NCBI GenBank assembly: GCA_022844485.1
Contig: JALHLQ010000011.1
Location: forward strand, 1 to 64,000
Length of the DNA: 64,000 nt
Reading direction: 5' to 3'
Source of the DNA: Xanthobacteraceae bacterium
GTDB lineage: Bacteria > Pseudomonadota > Alphaproteobacteria > Rhizobiales > Xanthobacteraceae
The notes beneath the pieces were generated by a model. That model was given only the letters and a program-made list of their open reading frames with translations, searched no databases and had not been told where the DNA came from. The position numbers and the translations under genes were made by a program. This document shows positions 33,012-42,751 of this stretch, in pieces. How positions within the stretch are numbered: position 1 is the first letter of the stretch; every line of letters begins with the position of its first letter.

Positions 33012-33761
33012 ATGGATGGTCTTGTCCTCGCATTGTTTCTCGGCGCAGCCTTTTTGGGCGGCTTCGCCTCCGGTCTCGCCGGATTCGCCATGGGGTTCGT
33101 GGTCGCCGGCATCTGGCTGCACATTCTTTCGCCCGTCCAGACAACCGCGCTGATCGTCGGCTATGGGCTCTGGACGCAGGGCTATGGCGTGTGGAAGCTG
33201 AGGCGCTCGCTGAGCCTTGGGGCCTTGGCGCCCTTCATCATCGGCGGCCTCGTCGGGATACCAATCGGGACCATGCTGCTCGCTCGTCTCGACCCGGCCT
33301 ATTTGCGCACGGGCGTGGGCCTGCTGCTGATCCTCTACGGCGCCTACGGTCTGACACAGCCGGCGTTCAAGCCGGTGAAGGCCGGAGTCGCCGCCGACAG
33401 TGTGGTTGGATTTCTGAACGGCCTGATTAGCGGGCTGACCGGGTTTCCAGGATTCGTCATCACTATCTGGTGCCAATTCCGCGGCTGGCCGAAAGATGTG
33501 CAGCGCGCGGTCTTTCAACCGGTCATGCTCGCGGCCATTGTTGCAAACGCGGTGTCGCTTGGCCTCGCCGGCGCGATCACCCGGGGCCTGATTGAGCTAT
33601 ATTTCCTGGGCCTTCCCGCGATGCTGGCCGGCTTGTGGATCGGGTTCAAGCTGTACGGAAAACTCGACGAGGCCGCCTTCCGCAAGCTGATCCTCACCCT
33701 GCTCCTGATGTCCGGGCTGGGCCTGGTCGCCGCGCAGGCGTGGCGGCTCGTGGGGCCGTAG
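33012..33761 (+). CDS. Sulfite exporter TauE/SafE family permease
   Basis: A 249-residue membrane protein with about eight helices. LGGFASGLAGFAMGFVVAGIWLHILSPVQTTALIVGYGLWTQGYGVWKLRR and the second-half VVGFLNGLISGLTGFPGFVITIWCQFRGWPKDVQRAVFQPVML are the two PF01925 repeats. Family members move sulfite, sulfoacetate or other organosulfonates or anions. The position downstream of a chrB-like leader suggests regulation by the same signal as chromate resistance, as an inference. GGGAGCGAGTC precedes the ATG. Confidence 0.87.
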   Translation: MDGLVLALFLGAAFLGGFASGLAGFAMGFVVAGIWLHILSPVQTTALIVGYGLWTQGYGVWKLRRSLSLGALAPFIIGGLVGIPIGTMLLARLDPAYLRTGVGLLLILYGAYGLTQPAFKPVKAGVAADSVVGFLNGLISGLTGFPGFVITIWCQFRGWPKDVQRAVFQPVMLAAIVANAVSLGLAGAITRGLIELYFLGLPAMLAGLWIGFKLYGKLDEAAFRKLILTLLLMSGLGLVAAQAWRLVGP

Positions 33762-33841
33762 CAACGAGGCTCTCTTGACCTGTGGAGGTTGCCCGAAGGG
33801 TCCTGCATTGCTGCGCAGGCAGAGTTGACGTGTGCGGCCTG

Positions 33842-34537
33842 CTACTGCCGCACCAAGGACAACGGCTGCCGGCCCGCCGGGATGCGCTGCCAGGTGTCGG
33901 CGTCGCCTTCCTCGAAGCGCCAGGTTTCGCCGCGCGCGGATTGGATCACAAGCTGGCCGCGATCCATCTGCCACGTCCGCGGCTGGAAATTGGCGATCGC
34001 CGCGTCGCAGCCCGGCTTCACCGTCAGCGCCAGCGTGTCGTTCGCCGCGGCATTGCCTGACAGCGTAAGCTGGCAGATCGGCTTGCCGGCGCCGCGCACG
34101 ACGTTCCATTCGCCGGCGACGTTCTGCGCCGTCTTCTCGTGGCCGACCGCGGCCTGACTTTGCAGGAAGTACAGCGGGTCGCCGGGCCGCAGGCCTTCGT
34201 AGAGGCCGCTTTCCACTTCCGTCAGTTCGAGCAAAATACGCCCGCGCGTATCAAGAAACTGTACGGCATCGTTCTTCGCCAGCGACCAAGCCGTGATGTC
34301 CTTGGTGAGCGGGAAGACATTCGCGCACTCCTTATCCCATTCGAGCGCAAACCCGCCCCTGACAACAGAGGCCCTGAACGCGACCGGGCAGATCATGTCG
34401 CGGTCGGCGTTGGACAGCTCCCAGTTGCCGACCAGCGCGCGTGCCGCGTCGCTCATGGCGGGCGGCTGCGCCTGCGCAAAGGCCGCGCCGGAAAGAGCGC
34501 ACAAGCCAACGAGACAAGCGATGACGGCTTTGGCCAT
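33842..34537 (-). CDS. AprI/Inh-family metalloprotease inhibitor-like protein, two domains
   Basis: A 231-residue exported protein with signal MAKAVIACLVGLCALSGAAFAQAQ. It carries two tandem Inh-like beta-barrels of about 85 residues: VGNWELSNADRDMICPVAFRAS...WDKECANVFPL and AGEWNVVRGAGKPICQLTLSG...VKPGCDAAIANF. Each has one cysteine pair. Inh/AprI proteins inhibit serralysin-type secreted proteases and normally carry one domain. No serralysin or type I secretion genes are in the window, so it may instead be a general periplasmic lipocalin-like protein. The start is ATG 34537; GTG 34546 is an alternative. Confidence 0.82.
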   Translation of the reverse strand: MAKAVIACLVGLCALSGAAFAQAQPPAMSDAARALVGNWELSNADRDMICPVAFRASVVRGGFALEWDKECANVFPLTKDITAWSLAKNDAVQFLDTRGRILLELTEVESGLYEGLRPGDPLYFLQSQAAVGHEKTAQNVAGEWNVVRGAGKPICQLTLSGNAAANDTLALTVKPGCDAAIANFQPRTWQMDRGQLVIQSARGETWRFEEGDADTWQRIPAGRQPLSLVRQ

Positions 34538-34596
34538 GGGACCCACGCTAGCACGGACCCTGCGGCAAGGTCATCGCCGGCAGGGAGGCGGCGAAT

Positions 34597-35568
34597 TCAA
34601 CGTCTCCGCCATGGAGTTTCCGGCACCGGCGTGAGCGGGCCCTTGCCTGCCGCCCAAGACAGGAGGTTGTCGACCACGAGCTGGCCCATAGCGCGGCGGG
34701 TGTGAACCGAGGCCGAGCCCACATGCGGCAGGAGAACGACGTTGTCGAGCGCGATCAGCGCCGCCGGGACGCGCGGCTCGTCCACGAACACGTCGAGGCC
34801 GGCCGCGAGGATCGTCTTCTTCTGCAAGGCCTCGATCAGCGCCGGCTCGTCCACGACGGAGCCGCGCGCCACATTGATGAGGACGCCGTTCGGGCCGAGC
34901 GCGCCGAGCACCTTCGCATCGATGAGGTTCTTCGTTTCGGGCCCGCCGGGCGTCACCACGATGATGACGTCCACGTCGCGCGCCATCGCCACGAGGTCGG
35001 CATAGTAGCGATAGGCGACATCGGCCTGCCGGCGTCGGCCGTAATAGACGACCGGCACGCCAAAGGCCTCGAGCCGGCGGGCGATCGCCTTGCCGATGCG
35101 GCCGAGGCCGACAATGCCCGCCGTGCGGTCGCGCAGCGTCGCGGTGAGCGGATAGTTTTTCTCCAGCCATTTGCCGGCGCGCAGATAGCGCTCGGCTTGC
35201 GGCAGCTCCCGCACGACGCACAACAGCAAGCCGAGCGCGGTGTCGGCGACCTCCTCCGTCAGCACGTCAGGCGTATTCGTCACGACGATCCCGCGGGTTG
35301 CGGCCGCCTTGGCATCGACATGATCGTAACCGACGCCGAAGCTCGCGATGATCTCGAGCTTCGGAAATCGGTCCAGGAACTCCCCGGTGACCGGCGCGTG
35401 CGCCCCTCCGGCCGCGGCCATGGCGCGGAGCGAAGGGCCGAGCTCGTCGATCAGGGCGTCCGGATTCTTCGATTCCCAGAGCTTGCGCAGCTTGAAGGCC
35501 TTGTCGATGCCCTCGACAATGATCGGCGCCATGGGACCAAGCATCAGAACCTCGGCCTTGTCGGGCAT
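34597..35568 (-). CDS. D-isomer-specific 2-hydroxyacid dehydrogenase (glyoxylate/hydroxypyruvate reductase type)
   Basis: A 323-residue NAD(P)-dependent dehydrogenase. The cofactor fold is GIVGLGRIGKAIARRLEAFGVPVVYYGRRRQ; arginines after the first strand suggest NADPH. Catalytic residues are Arg in NVARGSVVDEPAL, Glu in DVFVDEPRVP and His in LLPHVGSAS. The substrate is probably glyoxylate, hydroxypyruvate or a 2-keto sugar acid. The start MPDKAEV has CAGGAGAACAGC upstream. It diverges from the sugar ABC operon and may share its regulation. Confidence 0.9.
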   Translation of the reverse strand: MPDKAEVLMLGPMAPIIVEGIDKAFKLRKLWESKNPDALIDELGPSLRAMAAAGGAHAPVTGEFLDRFPKLEIIASFGVGYDHVDAKAAATRGIVVTNTPDVLTEEVADTALGLLLCVVRELPQAERYLRAGKWLEKNYPLTATLRDRTAGIVGLGRIGKAIARRLEAFGVPVVYYGRRRQADVAYRYYADLVAMARDVDVIIVVTPGGPETKNLIDAKVLGALGPNGVLINVARGSVVDEPALIEALQKKTILAAGLDVFVDEPRVPAALIALDNVVLLPHVGSASVHTRRAMGQLVVDNLLSWAAGKGPLTPVPETPWRRR

Positions 35569-35779
35569 GCTGTTCTCCTGGATTGGCGGACGAGCTTGGG
35601 GCGATGGTGCGGCATGGTGCACCGCCGCCTGCGGGGTTTCAACGCCTCAGGACCGTTGCCTTCCGGTGCGGCGGCTGCAAAATGTGTATGCTGCAAGCTC
35701 GAGATGATAGAAGAGGCCGCGGCCGGCCGGGCTTGGCCAGGTCGTCGAGACGAAACCGCTCTCCAGGGAGGCACCGTGC

Positions 35780-36841
<1,062 letters not shown>

Positions 36842-36900
36842 GATTCCGCGGCCACGGGACGGCCGCAGCAACCGTCGAAGTCCCGTCAACGGAGGAAGAC

Positions 36901-38208
36901 ATGTCAATCACAAGACGCGATGCTCTCAAGGGGGCTGCTGCGCTGGCCGCAAGCACGCCGCTTCTCGGCTCGACTGCTCTCGCGCAAACCGCGCCGAAAT
37001 ACACGCCGGAGCCGGGGGCAAGCCTGCGCATCCTGCGCTGGTCGCCGTTCGTGAAGGGCGATGGCGACGCGTTCGAAGCCATTGCGCAGAAATTCACGCA
37101 AGCGACGGGCGTGCAGGTCCGCATCGACCGCGAGAGCTGGGAAGACATCCGGCCGAAAGCGGCCGTGGCCGCCAATGTCGGATCGGGTCCTGACCTCATG
37201 ATGGTCTGGTTCGACGATGCCCACCAGTATCCCGACAAGCTTCTCGATCTGACCGACATCGGCGAGGATATCGGCAAGCGGCACGGCGGATGGTTCGACG
37301 GTCCGCGCGCTTACGGCGTTCGCGACAACCGCTTCGTTGCGATGCCGGTCGCCGCGATCGGCAACGGCTTGATGTGGCGGCAATCGATCATCGAGAAAGC
37401 CGGCTTCAAGGAGATGCCGAAGGACACCGCGGGCTTCCTCGAAGTCTGCCGCGCCCTGGCGAAAGGAAACCTGCCCCGTGCGGGTTTCGCGATGGGGAAT
37501 GCGGTCGGCGACGGCAACAATTACGCGCACTGGATCGTCTGGAGCCACGGCGGGCAGATGGTCGACCAGAACAACAAGGTCACCATCAACTCGCCGGAAA
37601 CGATGGCCGGCCTGCGTTATGCGCGCGAGCTCTATCAGACCTTCGTGCCGGGCACCGAAGGCTGGCTTGACATCAACAACAACCGCGCCTGGCTCGCGGG
37701 CGAAATCTCGTGCTCGGCGAACGGCGTCTCGATGTATGTGTCGACCCGCAATGAGGCCCGCTTCAAGGAGATTGCCGATGACACGCGATCCTCGATCCTG
37801 CCGGTAGGGCCGGTCGGGCGCCCGATCGAACTTCACCAAACCACATCGCTGATCGTGTTCCGCTACACGAAGTTTCCGAACGCGGCACGGGCGTTCCTGC
37901 AGCACTTCTACGAGCAGGCGAATTACGGGGACTGGATCCAGGGCTCGTCCGCCTACTGTGCGCCGGCGCTCAAAGCGTTCGCCAACCACCCGATCTTCAA
38001 GTCGGATAAGGTCTACGAACCTTATGCCCGCGCTTCCGAGACGCTGCGCGTCAACGGCTATGCCGGGCAGCTCGGCTATGCCTCGGCGGCGGTCATGGCG
38101 GACTACATCATGGTCAACATGGTGGCGGAAGCCGCAACCGGCCAGCGCACGCCGGAAGAGGCGATGAAGCGTGCCGAGCAGCGCGCGAACCGTTACTACC
38201 GGGTGTGA
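36901..38208 (+). CDS. Sugar ABC transporter solute-binding protein
   Basis: A 435-residue extracellular solute-binding protein of family 1. The signal MSITRRDALKGAAALAASTPLLGSTALAQ carries a twin-arginine motif (TRRDALK), so export is probably by Tat. The mature part LRILRWSPFVKGDGDAFEAIAQKFTQATGVQVRIDRESWEDIRPKAAVAANVGSGPDLMMVWFDD is typical of sugar or polyol receptors. It starts 59 nt after the ATPase, with GGAGGAAGAC upstream. The ligand cannot be assigned. Confidence 0.9.
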   Translation: MSITRRDALKGAAALAASTPLLGSTALAQTAPKYTPEPGASLRILRWSPFVKGDGDAFEAIAQKFTQATGVQVRIDRESWEDIRPKAAVAANVGSGPDLMMVWFDDAHQYPDKLLDLTDIGEDIGKRHGGWFDGPRAYGVRDNRFVAMPVAAIGNGLMWRQSIIEKAGFKEMPKDTAGFLEVCRALAKGNLPRAGFAMGNAVGDGNNYAHWIVWSHGGQMVDQNNKVTINSPETMAGLRYARELYQTFVPGTEGWLDINNNRAWLAGEISCSANGVSMYVSTRNEARFKEIADDTRSSILPVGPVGRPIELHQTTSLIVFRYTKFPNAARAFLQHFYEQANYGDWIQGSSAYCAPALKAFANHPIFKSDKVYEPYARASETLRVNGYAGQLGYASAAVMADYIMVNMVAEAATGQRTPEEAMKRAEQRANRYYRV

Positions 38209-38227
38209 GTTGACGCGCTGAAGAGCC

Positions 38228-38290
38228 GTAGCCCGGATGGAGCAAAGCGACATCCGGGAGCGGCATTCCCGGATTTCAATCCGGGCTACG
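38228..38290. repeat. REP-like palindrome inside the sugar ABC operon
   Basis: GTAGCCCGGATGGAGC...ATCCGGGA, then TCCCGGATTTCAATCCGGGCTACG: the outer arms CGTAGCCCGGAT and ATCCGGGCTACG are perfect complements. It lies between the receptor and first permease genes and could stabilise the upstream mRNA end to give more receptor than permease. Confidence 0.85.
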
Positions 38291-38302
38291 CAAGGACTGG
38301 AC

Positions 38303-39253
38303 ATGGTGGACGCCGCCCTTCCGCGCCGCGCAGGCTTTCGCGAGACGACGCTCGCCGAACGCCTCTTGCAGGACCGCAATCTGCTCGGGTTCTTGTTCAT
38401 GCTGCCGGCGGCGGCTTTCTTGCTGCTGTTTCTCACCTATCCGCTCGGGCTTGGCGTCTGGCTCGGCTTTACCGATGCGCGCATCGGCCGCGCCGGGCGC
38501 TTCATCGGTACTGCGAACTACGAGATGCTGTGGACCGACCATGTGTTCTGGCTCTCGGTCTTCAACACGTTTCTCTACACGGCCGTCGCCTCGGTGCTGA
38601 AATTCGTGCTCGGGCTCTGGCTGGCACTTCTCCTCAACGAACACCTGCCGTTCAAAGCCATTCTGCGCGCGCTCGTACTCCTGCCTTGGGTGGTACCGAC
38701 GGTTCTTTCGGCGATCGCGTTCTGGTGGATTTTCGACGCGCAGTTCTCGATCATCACCTGGTCCCTGCAGCAGCTCGGATTGATGTCGGGCTCGATCAAT
38801 TGGCTCGGCGATCCCACCATGGCACGCATTTCGGTCATCGCCGCCAATGTCTGGCGCGGGATTCCGTTCGTGGCCATCACGCTGCTTGCTGGGCTGCAGA
38901 CGATCCCGCCTTCGTTGCACGAAGCGGCAACCCTCGACGGTGCCAGCGGATGGCAGCGCTTCCGCCACATCACTCTGCCGATGCTCGCACCCATCATTGC
39001 CGTGGTTATGACGTTCTCGGTACTATTCACCTTCACCGATTTCCAGTTGATCTACGTGCTTACGCGCGGGGGGCCGCTGAATGCGACGCATCTGATGGCA
39101 ACGCTGTCGTTTCAGCGCGCCATTCCGGGCGGACAGCTCGGCGAGGGCGCGGCGATCGCGGTGGCGATGATTCCGTTCCTGCTTGCCGCGATTCTCTTCA
39201 GCTATTTCGGCTTGCAACGCCGCCGCTGGCAGCAGGGCGGCGGCGACGGATGA
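38303..39253 (+). CDS. Sugar ABC transporter permease, MalF type
   Basis: A 316-residue inner-membrane permease with six core helices. The EAA loop EAATLDGASGWQRFRHITLPMLAP contacts the ATPase. The N-terminus ERLLQDRNLLGFLFMLPAAAFLLLFLTYPLGLGVWLGFTD is typical of the MalF/UgpA type. The ORF-track start at 38237 lies in the REP-like repeat; ATG 38303 is preferred. It is followed 10 nt later by its partner permease. Confidence 0.92.
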   Translation: MVDAALPRRAGFRETTLAERLLQDRNLLGFLFMLPAAAFLLLFLTYPLGLGVWLGFTDARIGRAGRFIGTANYEMLWTDHVFWLSVFNTFLYTAVASVLKFVLGLWLALLLNEHLPFKAILRALVLLPWVVPTVLSAIAFWWIFDAQFSIITWSLQQLGLMSGSINWLGDPTMARISVIAANVWRGIPFVAITLLAGLQTIPPSLHEAATLDGASGWQRFRHITLPMLAPIIAVVMTFSVLFTFTDFQLIYVLTRGGPLNATHLMATLSFQRAIPGGQLGEGAAIAVAMIPFLLAAILFSYFGLQRRRWQQGGGDG

Positions 39254-39263
39254 GGGAGCCATC

Positions 39264-40169
39264 ATGACCGTCCCGACAGCGCCTTTGCTGCGAAAGGTCC
39301 TTGCCGCCGACGACAGCATCGGCATGAGCTATCTCGAGAACTGGCCGCGCCGGCTTCTGCTCGTCGTCCTGCCGCTCGGGGTGTTCGTGTTCGTGCTGCT
39401 CTTTCCGTTCTACTGGATGGGCGTCACCGCGCTGAAACCCAATCACGAATTGACGAACTTCACCGACTACAGCCCGTTTTGGCCGTCCGAGCCGACGCTG
39501 CGCCATATCCGCTATCTGCTGGTCGAGACCTCGTATCCATGGTGGCTCGTGAACACGATGATTGTCGCAGTGTGTGCGACGTTGTTGTCGCTGATAGCGT
39601 CGGTGTTTGCCGCCTACGCGATCGAGCGCATCCGCTATGTCGGATCGCGTTCGATCGGGCTCGCGATCTTCCTTGCCTATCTCGTGCCGCCGTCGATCCT
39701 GTTCATTCCGCTCGCAGTGATGGTGTTCCAGTTCGGGATCTACGATACCAAGCTCGCCCTGATCTTCACGTATCCGACCTTCCTGGTGCCGTTCTGCACC
39801 TGGCTGTTGATGGGCTATTTCCGTTCCATCCCCTACGAGCTTGAGGAATGCGCCCTGGTCGATGGCGCGACCCGCTGGCAGATCCTGACCCGAATCATCC
39901 TGCCGCTGGCCGTACCGGGGCTGATCTCGGCGGGCATCTTCGCCTTCACTCTCAGCTGGAACGAGTTCATCTACGCGCTTACGTTCATCGCCTCGTCCGA
40001 GAACAAAACGGTGCCCGTCGGCGTGCTGACGGAACTGGTGCGTGGCGACGTCTATGAATGGGGGGCGCTGATGGCGGGCGCGCTACTCGGCTCCTTGCCG
40101 GTCGTGCTGCTCTATTCATTCTTCGTCGAGCACTACGTGTCGTCGATGACCGGCGCGGTGAAGGAATAG
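39264..40169 (+). CDS. Sugar ABC transporter permease, MalG type
   Basis: A 301-residue permease with six helices. The EAA loop EECALVDGATRWQILTRIILPLAVPGLISAGIFAFTLSWNEFIYAL is of MalG/UgpE type. It pairs with the upstream permease to form the channel. The start ATG 39264 has GAGGGAGCC upstream. It is the last gene of the importer operon. Confidence 0.92.
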   Translation: MTVPTAPLLRKVLAADDSIGMSYLENWPRRLLLVVLPLGVFVFVLLFPFYWMGVTALKPNHELTNFTDYSPFWPSEPTLRHIRYLLVETSYPWWLVNTMIVAVCATLLSLIASVFAAYAIERIRYVGSRSIGLAIFLAYLVPPSILFIPLAVMVFQFGIYDTKLALIFTYPTFLVPFCTWLLMGYFRSIPYELEECALVDGATRWQILTRIILPLAVPGLISAGIFAFTLSWNEFIYALTFIASSENKTVPVGVLTELVRGDVYEWGALMAGALLGSLPVVLLYSFFVEHYVSSMTGAVKE

Positions 40170-40226
40170 GGAATCCGGCGCGCGCACGGGTTGATTTTGC
40201 GGCAGCAATCGGCGAACAGGACCCGC

Positions 40227-40862
40227 ATGAAACCCACAACGGACGATTCCGTCGTCGTCATCGGCGCTGTCCAGAAGATCCGCAAAGGCGTCCTCTGGAT
40301 CGCGATCGCGATCGGCATTGCCTGCGTGCTGGTTGTGGCTTCGCGCTGGGATCAGGCACATCCGCTCCATCATCCGATCGAATGGGTCGGCTTGGTGCTG
40401 ATCGTGCTTTGCATCCTCGGCCGCACCTGGTCGACGATCTATATCGGCGGACAGAAAATGAGGCAGGTCGTGGCGGTGGGGCCCTATTCGGTCAGCCGCA
40501 ATCCGCTCTATCTGTTTTCGATCATCGGCGCGGCTGGCGCCGGCGCGCAGCTTGGAAGCGTGGTTTTGGCGGTGATCGCCGGCGTTGTCGCCTGGCTGGT
40601 CTTTCTCCTGGTGGTGTACAAGGAAGAGCAGGTGATGCTCGATCTGTTCGGCGATTCATATCGGACCTACATGCGCGGCGTGCCGCGCTTTCTCCCTCGG
40701 TTCGGTCTTTGGCGCGACGTCGAAACCGTGACGATCAAGCCGTCGCTCGTGCTGACGACGTTTTTCGACGCGCTCGTCTTCCTGCTCGCGATCCCGCTCG
40801 CGGAAGGCATCGAATATCTGCAGGAGATCGGCTTGCTGCCGGTCCTCTTGGCCGTCCCCTGA
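40227..40862 (+). CDS. Isoprenylcysteine carboxyl methyltransferase-like membrane protein
   Basis: A 211-residue protein with about five membrane helices. The ICMT/PEMT signature VAVGPYSVSRNPLYLFSIIGAAGAG and YKEEQVMLDLFGDSYRTYMRGVPRFLPRFG are clear. These bacterial SAM-dependent membrane methyltransferases mostly lack known substrates. It is 57 nt after the sugar permease and may be read through from it, but has its own AGGA site. It converges with the DMT gene, 1 nt apart. Confidence 0.85.
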   Translation: MKPTTDDSVVVIGAVQKIRKGVLWIAIAIGIACVLVVASRWDQAHPLHHPIEWVGLVLIVLCILGRTWSTIYIGGQKMRQVVAVGPYSVSRNPLYLFSIIGAAGAGAQLGSVVLAVIAGVVAWLVFLLVVYKEEQVMLDLFGDSYRTYMRGVPRFLPRFGLWRDVETVTIKPSLVLTTFFDALVFLLAIPLAEGIEYLQEIGLLPVLLAVP

Positions 40863-40863
40863 G

Positions 40864-41793
40864 CTATTCGATCTGGAGCGGCGCGACCGTCCCTTTGCGT
40901 ACGCGCTCACGGTAGAGCAGGTAGAGGCCGGAGGCGGTGACGATGCCGACGCCAGCCAGTGTCCAGGTGTTCGGGACGTCGCCGAACACGAGGTAGCCGA
41001 GTGCGATCACCCAGACGATCTGGCTATAGATGAAGGGAGCAAGCACCGAGGCCGGGGCGAGACGGTGCGCGACGATCAGCATGTAGTGGCCGGAGCCGCC
41101 GAAGAGACCGGTCGCGATGGTCAGCGCCAGGATCAGCGGGCTCGACGGCGTCGTCCACACCAGCGGCAGCACCGGCAGCAGCAGAACGGCGCCGCCGAAA
41201 TTGGCGAAGAACAGCGACGTCTCGTCGGAATCGTAGCGCGCCAGAACGCGCGTCGTCAGATTGTAAATGGCGTAGCAGAATGCGCCGCAGACGGAGAGAA
41301 TGGCCGCCGCATGAATGCCGCCGAAGCCCGGCCGGATCACGACCAGCACGCCGACGAAACCGACGATGATCGCGATCCAGCGCCGCCAGCCGACCCATTC
41401 GCCGAGCATCGGGCCGGAGAGGGCAGCGACGATGAAGGGCGTTGAAAACAGGATCGCCATGGTCTGGTCGAGCTGCAGGTAGCGCAACGCAAAGAAGTTC
41501 AGGAGGCTCGAGAGAAGCAGCAGCACGGAGCGCCCGATCTGCCACATCGGCCGGCGCGAACGCAGCATGCCGGGCCGTGTCAGTGGATTGAGGATGGCGA
41601 AAGAGAGCACAAACGCGCTGGCGTAGCGCGCCCACACCACCTGCAGCGTCGGCATGTAGGCGTTCAGGTACTTTGCGGTGGCGTCGAGACAGGCAAACAG
41701 CGCAACGGCGCCGCACATCAGCGCAATTCCGACGAGGCGCGCGCGACGCGCCCTGGCCTCGTCGCTCGCCCGCGCGGTGGATGCGGCCTCCAT
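40864..41793 (-). CDS. EamA/DMT-superfamily transporter
   Basis: A 309-residue, ten-helix transporter with two EamA repeats. GIALMCGAVALFACLDATAKYLNAYMPTLQVVWARYASAFVLSFAI and LRYLQLDQTMAILFSTPFIVAALSGPMLGEWVGWRRWIAIIVGFVGVLVVIRPG are diagnostic; it resembles RhaT/S-adenosylmethionine uptake-type DMT proteins. It starts 3 nt after the SDR stop, so the two form an operon. The substrate is unknown. Confidence 0.88.
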   Translation of the reverse strand: MEAASTARASDEARARRARLVGIALMCGAVALFACLDATAKYLNAYMPTLQVVWARYASAFVLSFAILNPLTRPGMLRSRRPMWQIGRSVLLLLSSLLNFFALRYLQLDQTMAILFSTPFIVAALSGPMLGEWVGWRRWIAIIVGFVGVLVVIRPGFGGIHAAAILSVCGAFCYAIYNLTTRVLARYDSDETSLFFANFGGAVLLLPVLPLVWTTPSSPLILALTIATGLFGGSGHYMLIVAHRLAPASVLAPFIYSQIVWVIALGYLVFGDVPNTWTLAGVGIVTASGLYLLYRERVRKGTVAPLQIE

Positions 41794-41796
41794 CGT

Positions 41797-42549
41797 TTAG
41801 TAGGTAGCCCGCCCGCCGGAAATGTCGAACACCGCTCCGGTCGTGAACGAGCATTCTTTCGAGGCGCAGAAGGCGACCAGCGAGGCGACCTCTTCGACCT
41901 TGACGAAGCGCGCGCGGGGAATCTTCGAAAGCATGTAGTCGATATGCTGCTGCGTCATCTGATCGAAAATGGCGGTCTTGGCCGCGGCCGGCGTGATGCA
42001 GTTCACGGCGATGTCGCGGCCGGCGAGTTCCTTGCCGAGCGATTTCGTCAGCGCGATGACCGCCGCCTTGGAGGCGGAATAGGCGGAGGCGTTCGGGTTT
42101 CCTTCCTTGCCGGCGATCGAGGCGATGTTGACGATGCGACCGTAGTTCTGGGCGATCATTGTCGGGACGACGGCGCGGCAGCATAGGAAAGGCCCGTCGA
42201 GATTGACCGCCATCACCTGCGCCCAGGCTTCGATCGGATACTCCCATGTCGGCAGATTGGGACCGGCGATGCCGGCATTGTTCACGAGGACATCGATGCG
42301 CGAGAAGGCGCGCAGGGTCTCATCACGCGCGCGTTCGACATCGGCCAACCTCGTCACATCGACCGGGACGGCGATGAGCTTGCCGCGGGTTTTCAACTCC
42401 CCGGCAGTCTTTTCGGCGAGCGTGCGATCGCGATCCCAGATGGCGACCGCCGCCCCCGAGTCGAGAAGCCGTTCGACGATGGCGCGGCCGATACCCTGCG
42501 CGCCGCCGGTGACGACGGCCGCCTGGCTGCCGAAATCGAACCTGGTCAT
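41797..42549 (-). CDS. SDR family oxidoreductase
   Basis: A 250-residue classical SDR: VVTGGAQGIGRAIVERLLDSGAAVAIWDRD (NAD type, Asp after strand 2), VNNAGIAGP, the catalytic Ser in NIASIAGKEGNPNASAYSASKAAVIALTKSLGKELA with Tyr and Lys, and the C-terminal FTTGAVFDISGGRATY. Close in style to sugar or sugar-acid dehydrogenases and FabG-like enzymes. The ORF extension to 42639 is not used. It is the first gene of the pair with the DMT transporter. Confidence 0.88.
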   Translation of the reverse strand: MTRFDFGSQAAVVTGGAQGIGRAIVERLLDSGAAVAIWDRDRTLAEKTAGELKTRGKLIAVPVDVTRLADVERARDETLRAFSRIDVLVNNAGIAGPNLPTWEYPIEAWAQVMAVNLDGPFLCCRAVVPTMIAQNYGRIVNIASIAGKEGNPNASAYSASKAAVIALTKSLGKELAGRDIAVNCITPAAAKTAIFDQMTQQHIDYMLSKIPRARFVKVEEVASLVAFCASKECSFTTGAVFDISGGRATY

Positions 42550-42682
42550 GATGACGATCCTGCAACTGTCCGTGTGGCACGTTAGCGAAAGCGCGGAGTG
42601 CATGCGAGCGCCGCTTTGGCGAACGTGGCTTGCGCCCATCCGCCTTGTAAGCGTCGCCCAAGTCGGCTAGCCTTTCCCGCAT

Positions 42683-42749
42683 CGGGGCCGATGGCGGTCG
42701 CCCCGTGAGGCTCGCGCCCAAGCACCGTCTCCTCAATAGCGGAGGAGGC
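42683..42749 (+). ncRNA. chrB-type leader RNA of the chromate operon
   Basis: P1 is CGGGGC (42683-42688) with GCCCCG (42700-42705). The loop GGCGGT (42693-42698) pairs with ACCGTC (42724-42729) as a pseudoknot. A small hairpin GGC-TCGC-GCC follows P1. P2 is CTCCTC (42729-42734) with GAGGAG (42742-42747) and contains the ribosome site of chrB. Relative to the copy at 32820, a G-U replaces A-U in the pseudoknot, a compensated change. I recall related chrB-a/chrB-b motifs being described upstream of chrB genes in alphaproteobacteria, but could not check them here. Confidence 0.78.
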
Positions 42750-42751
42750 TC

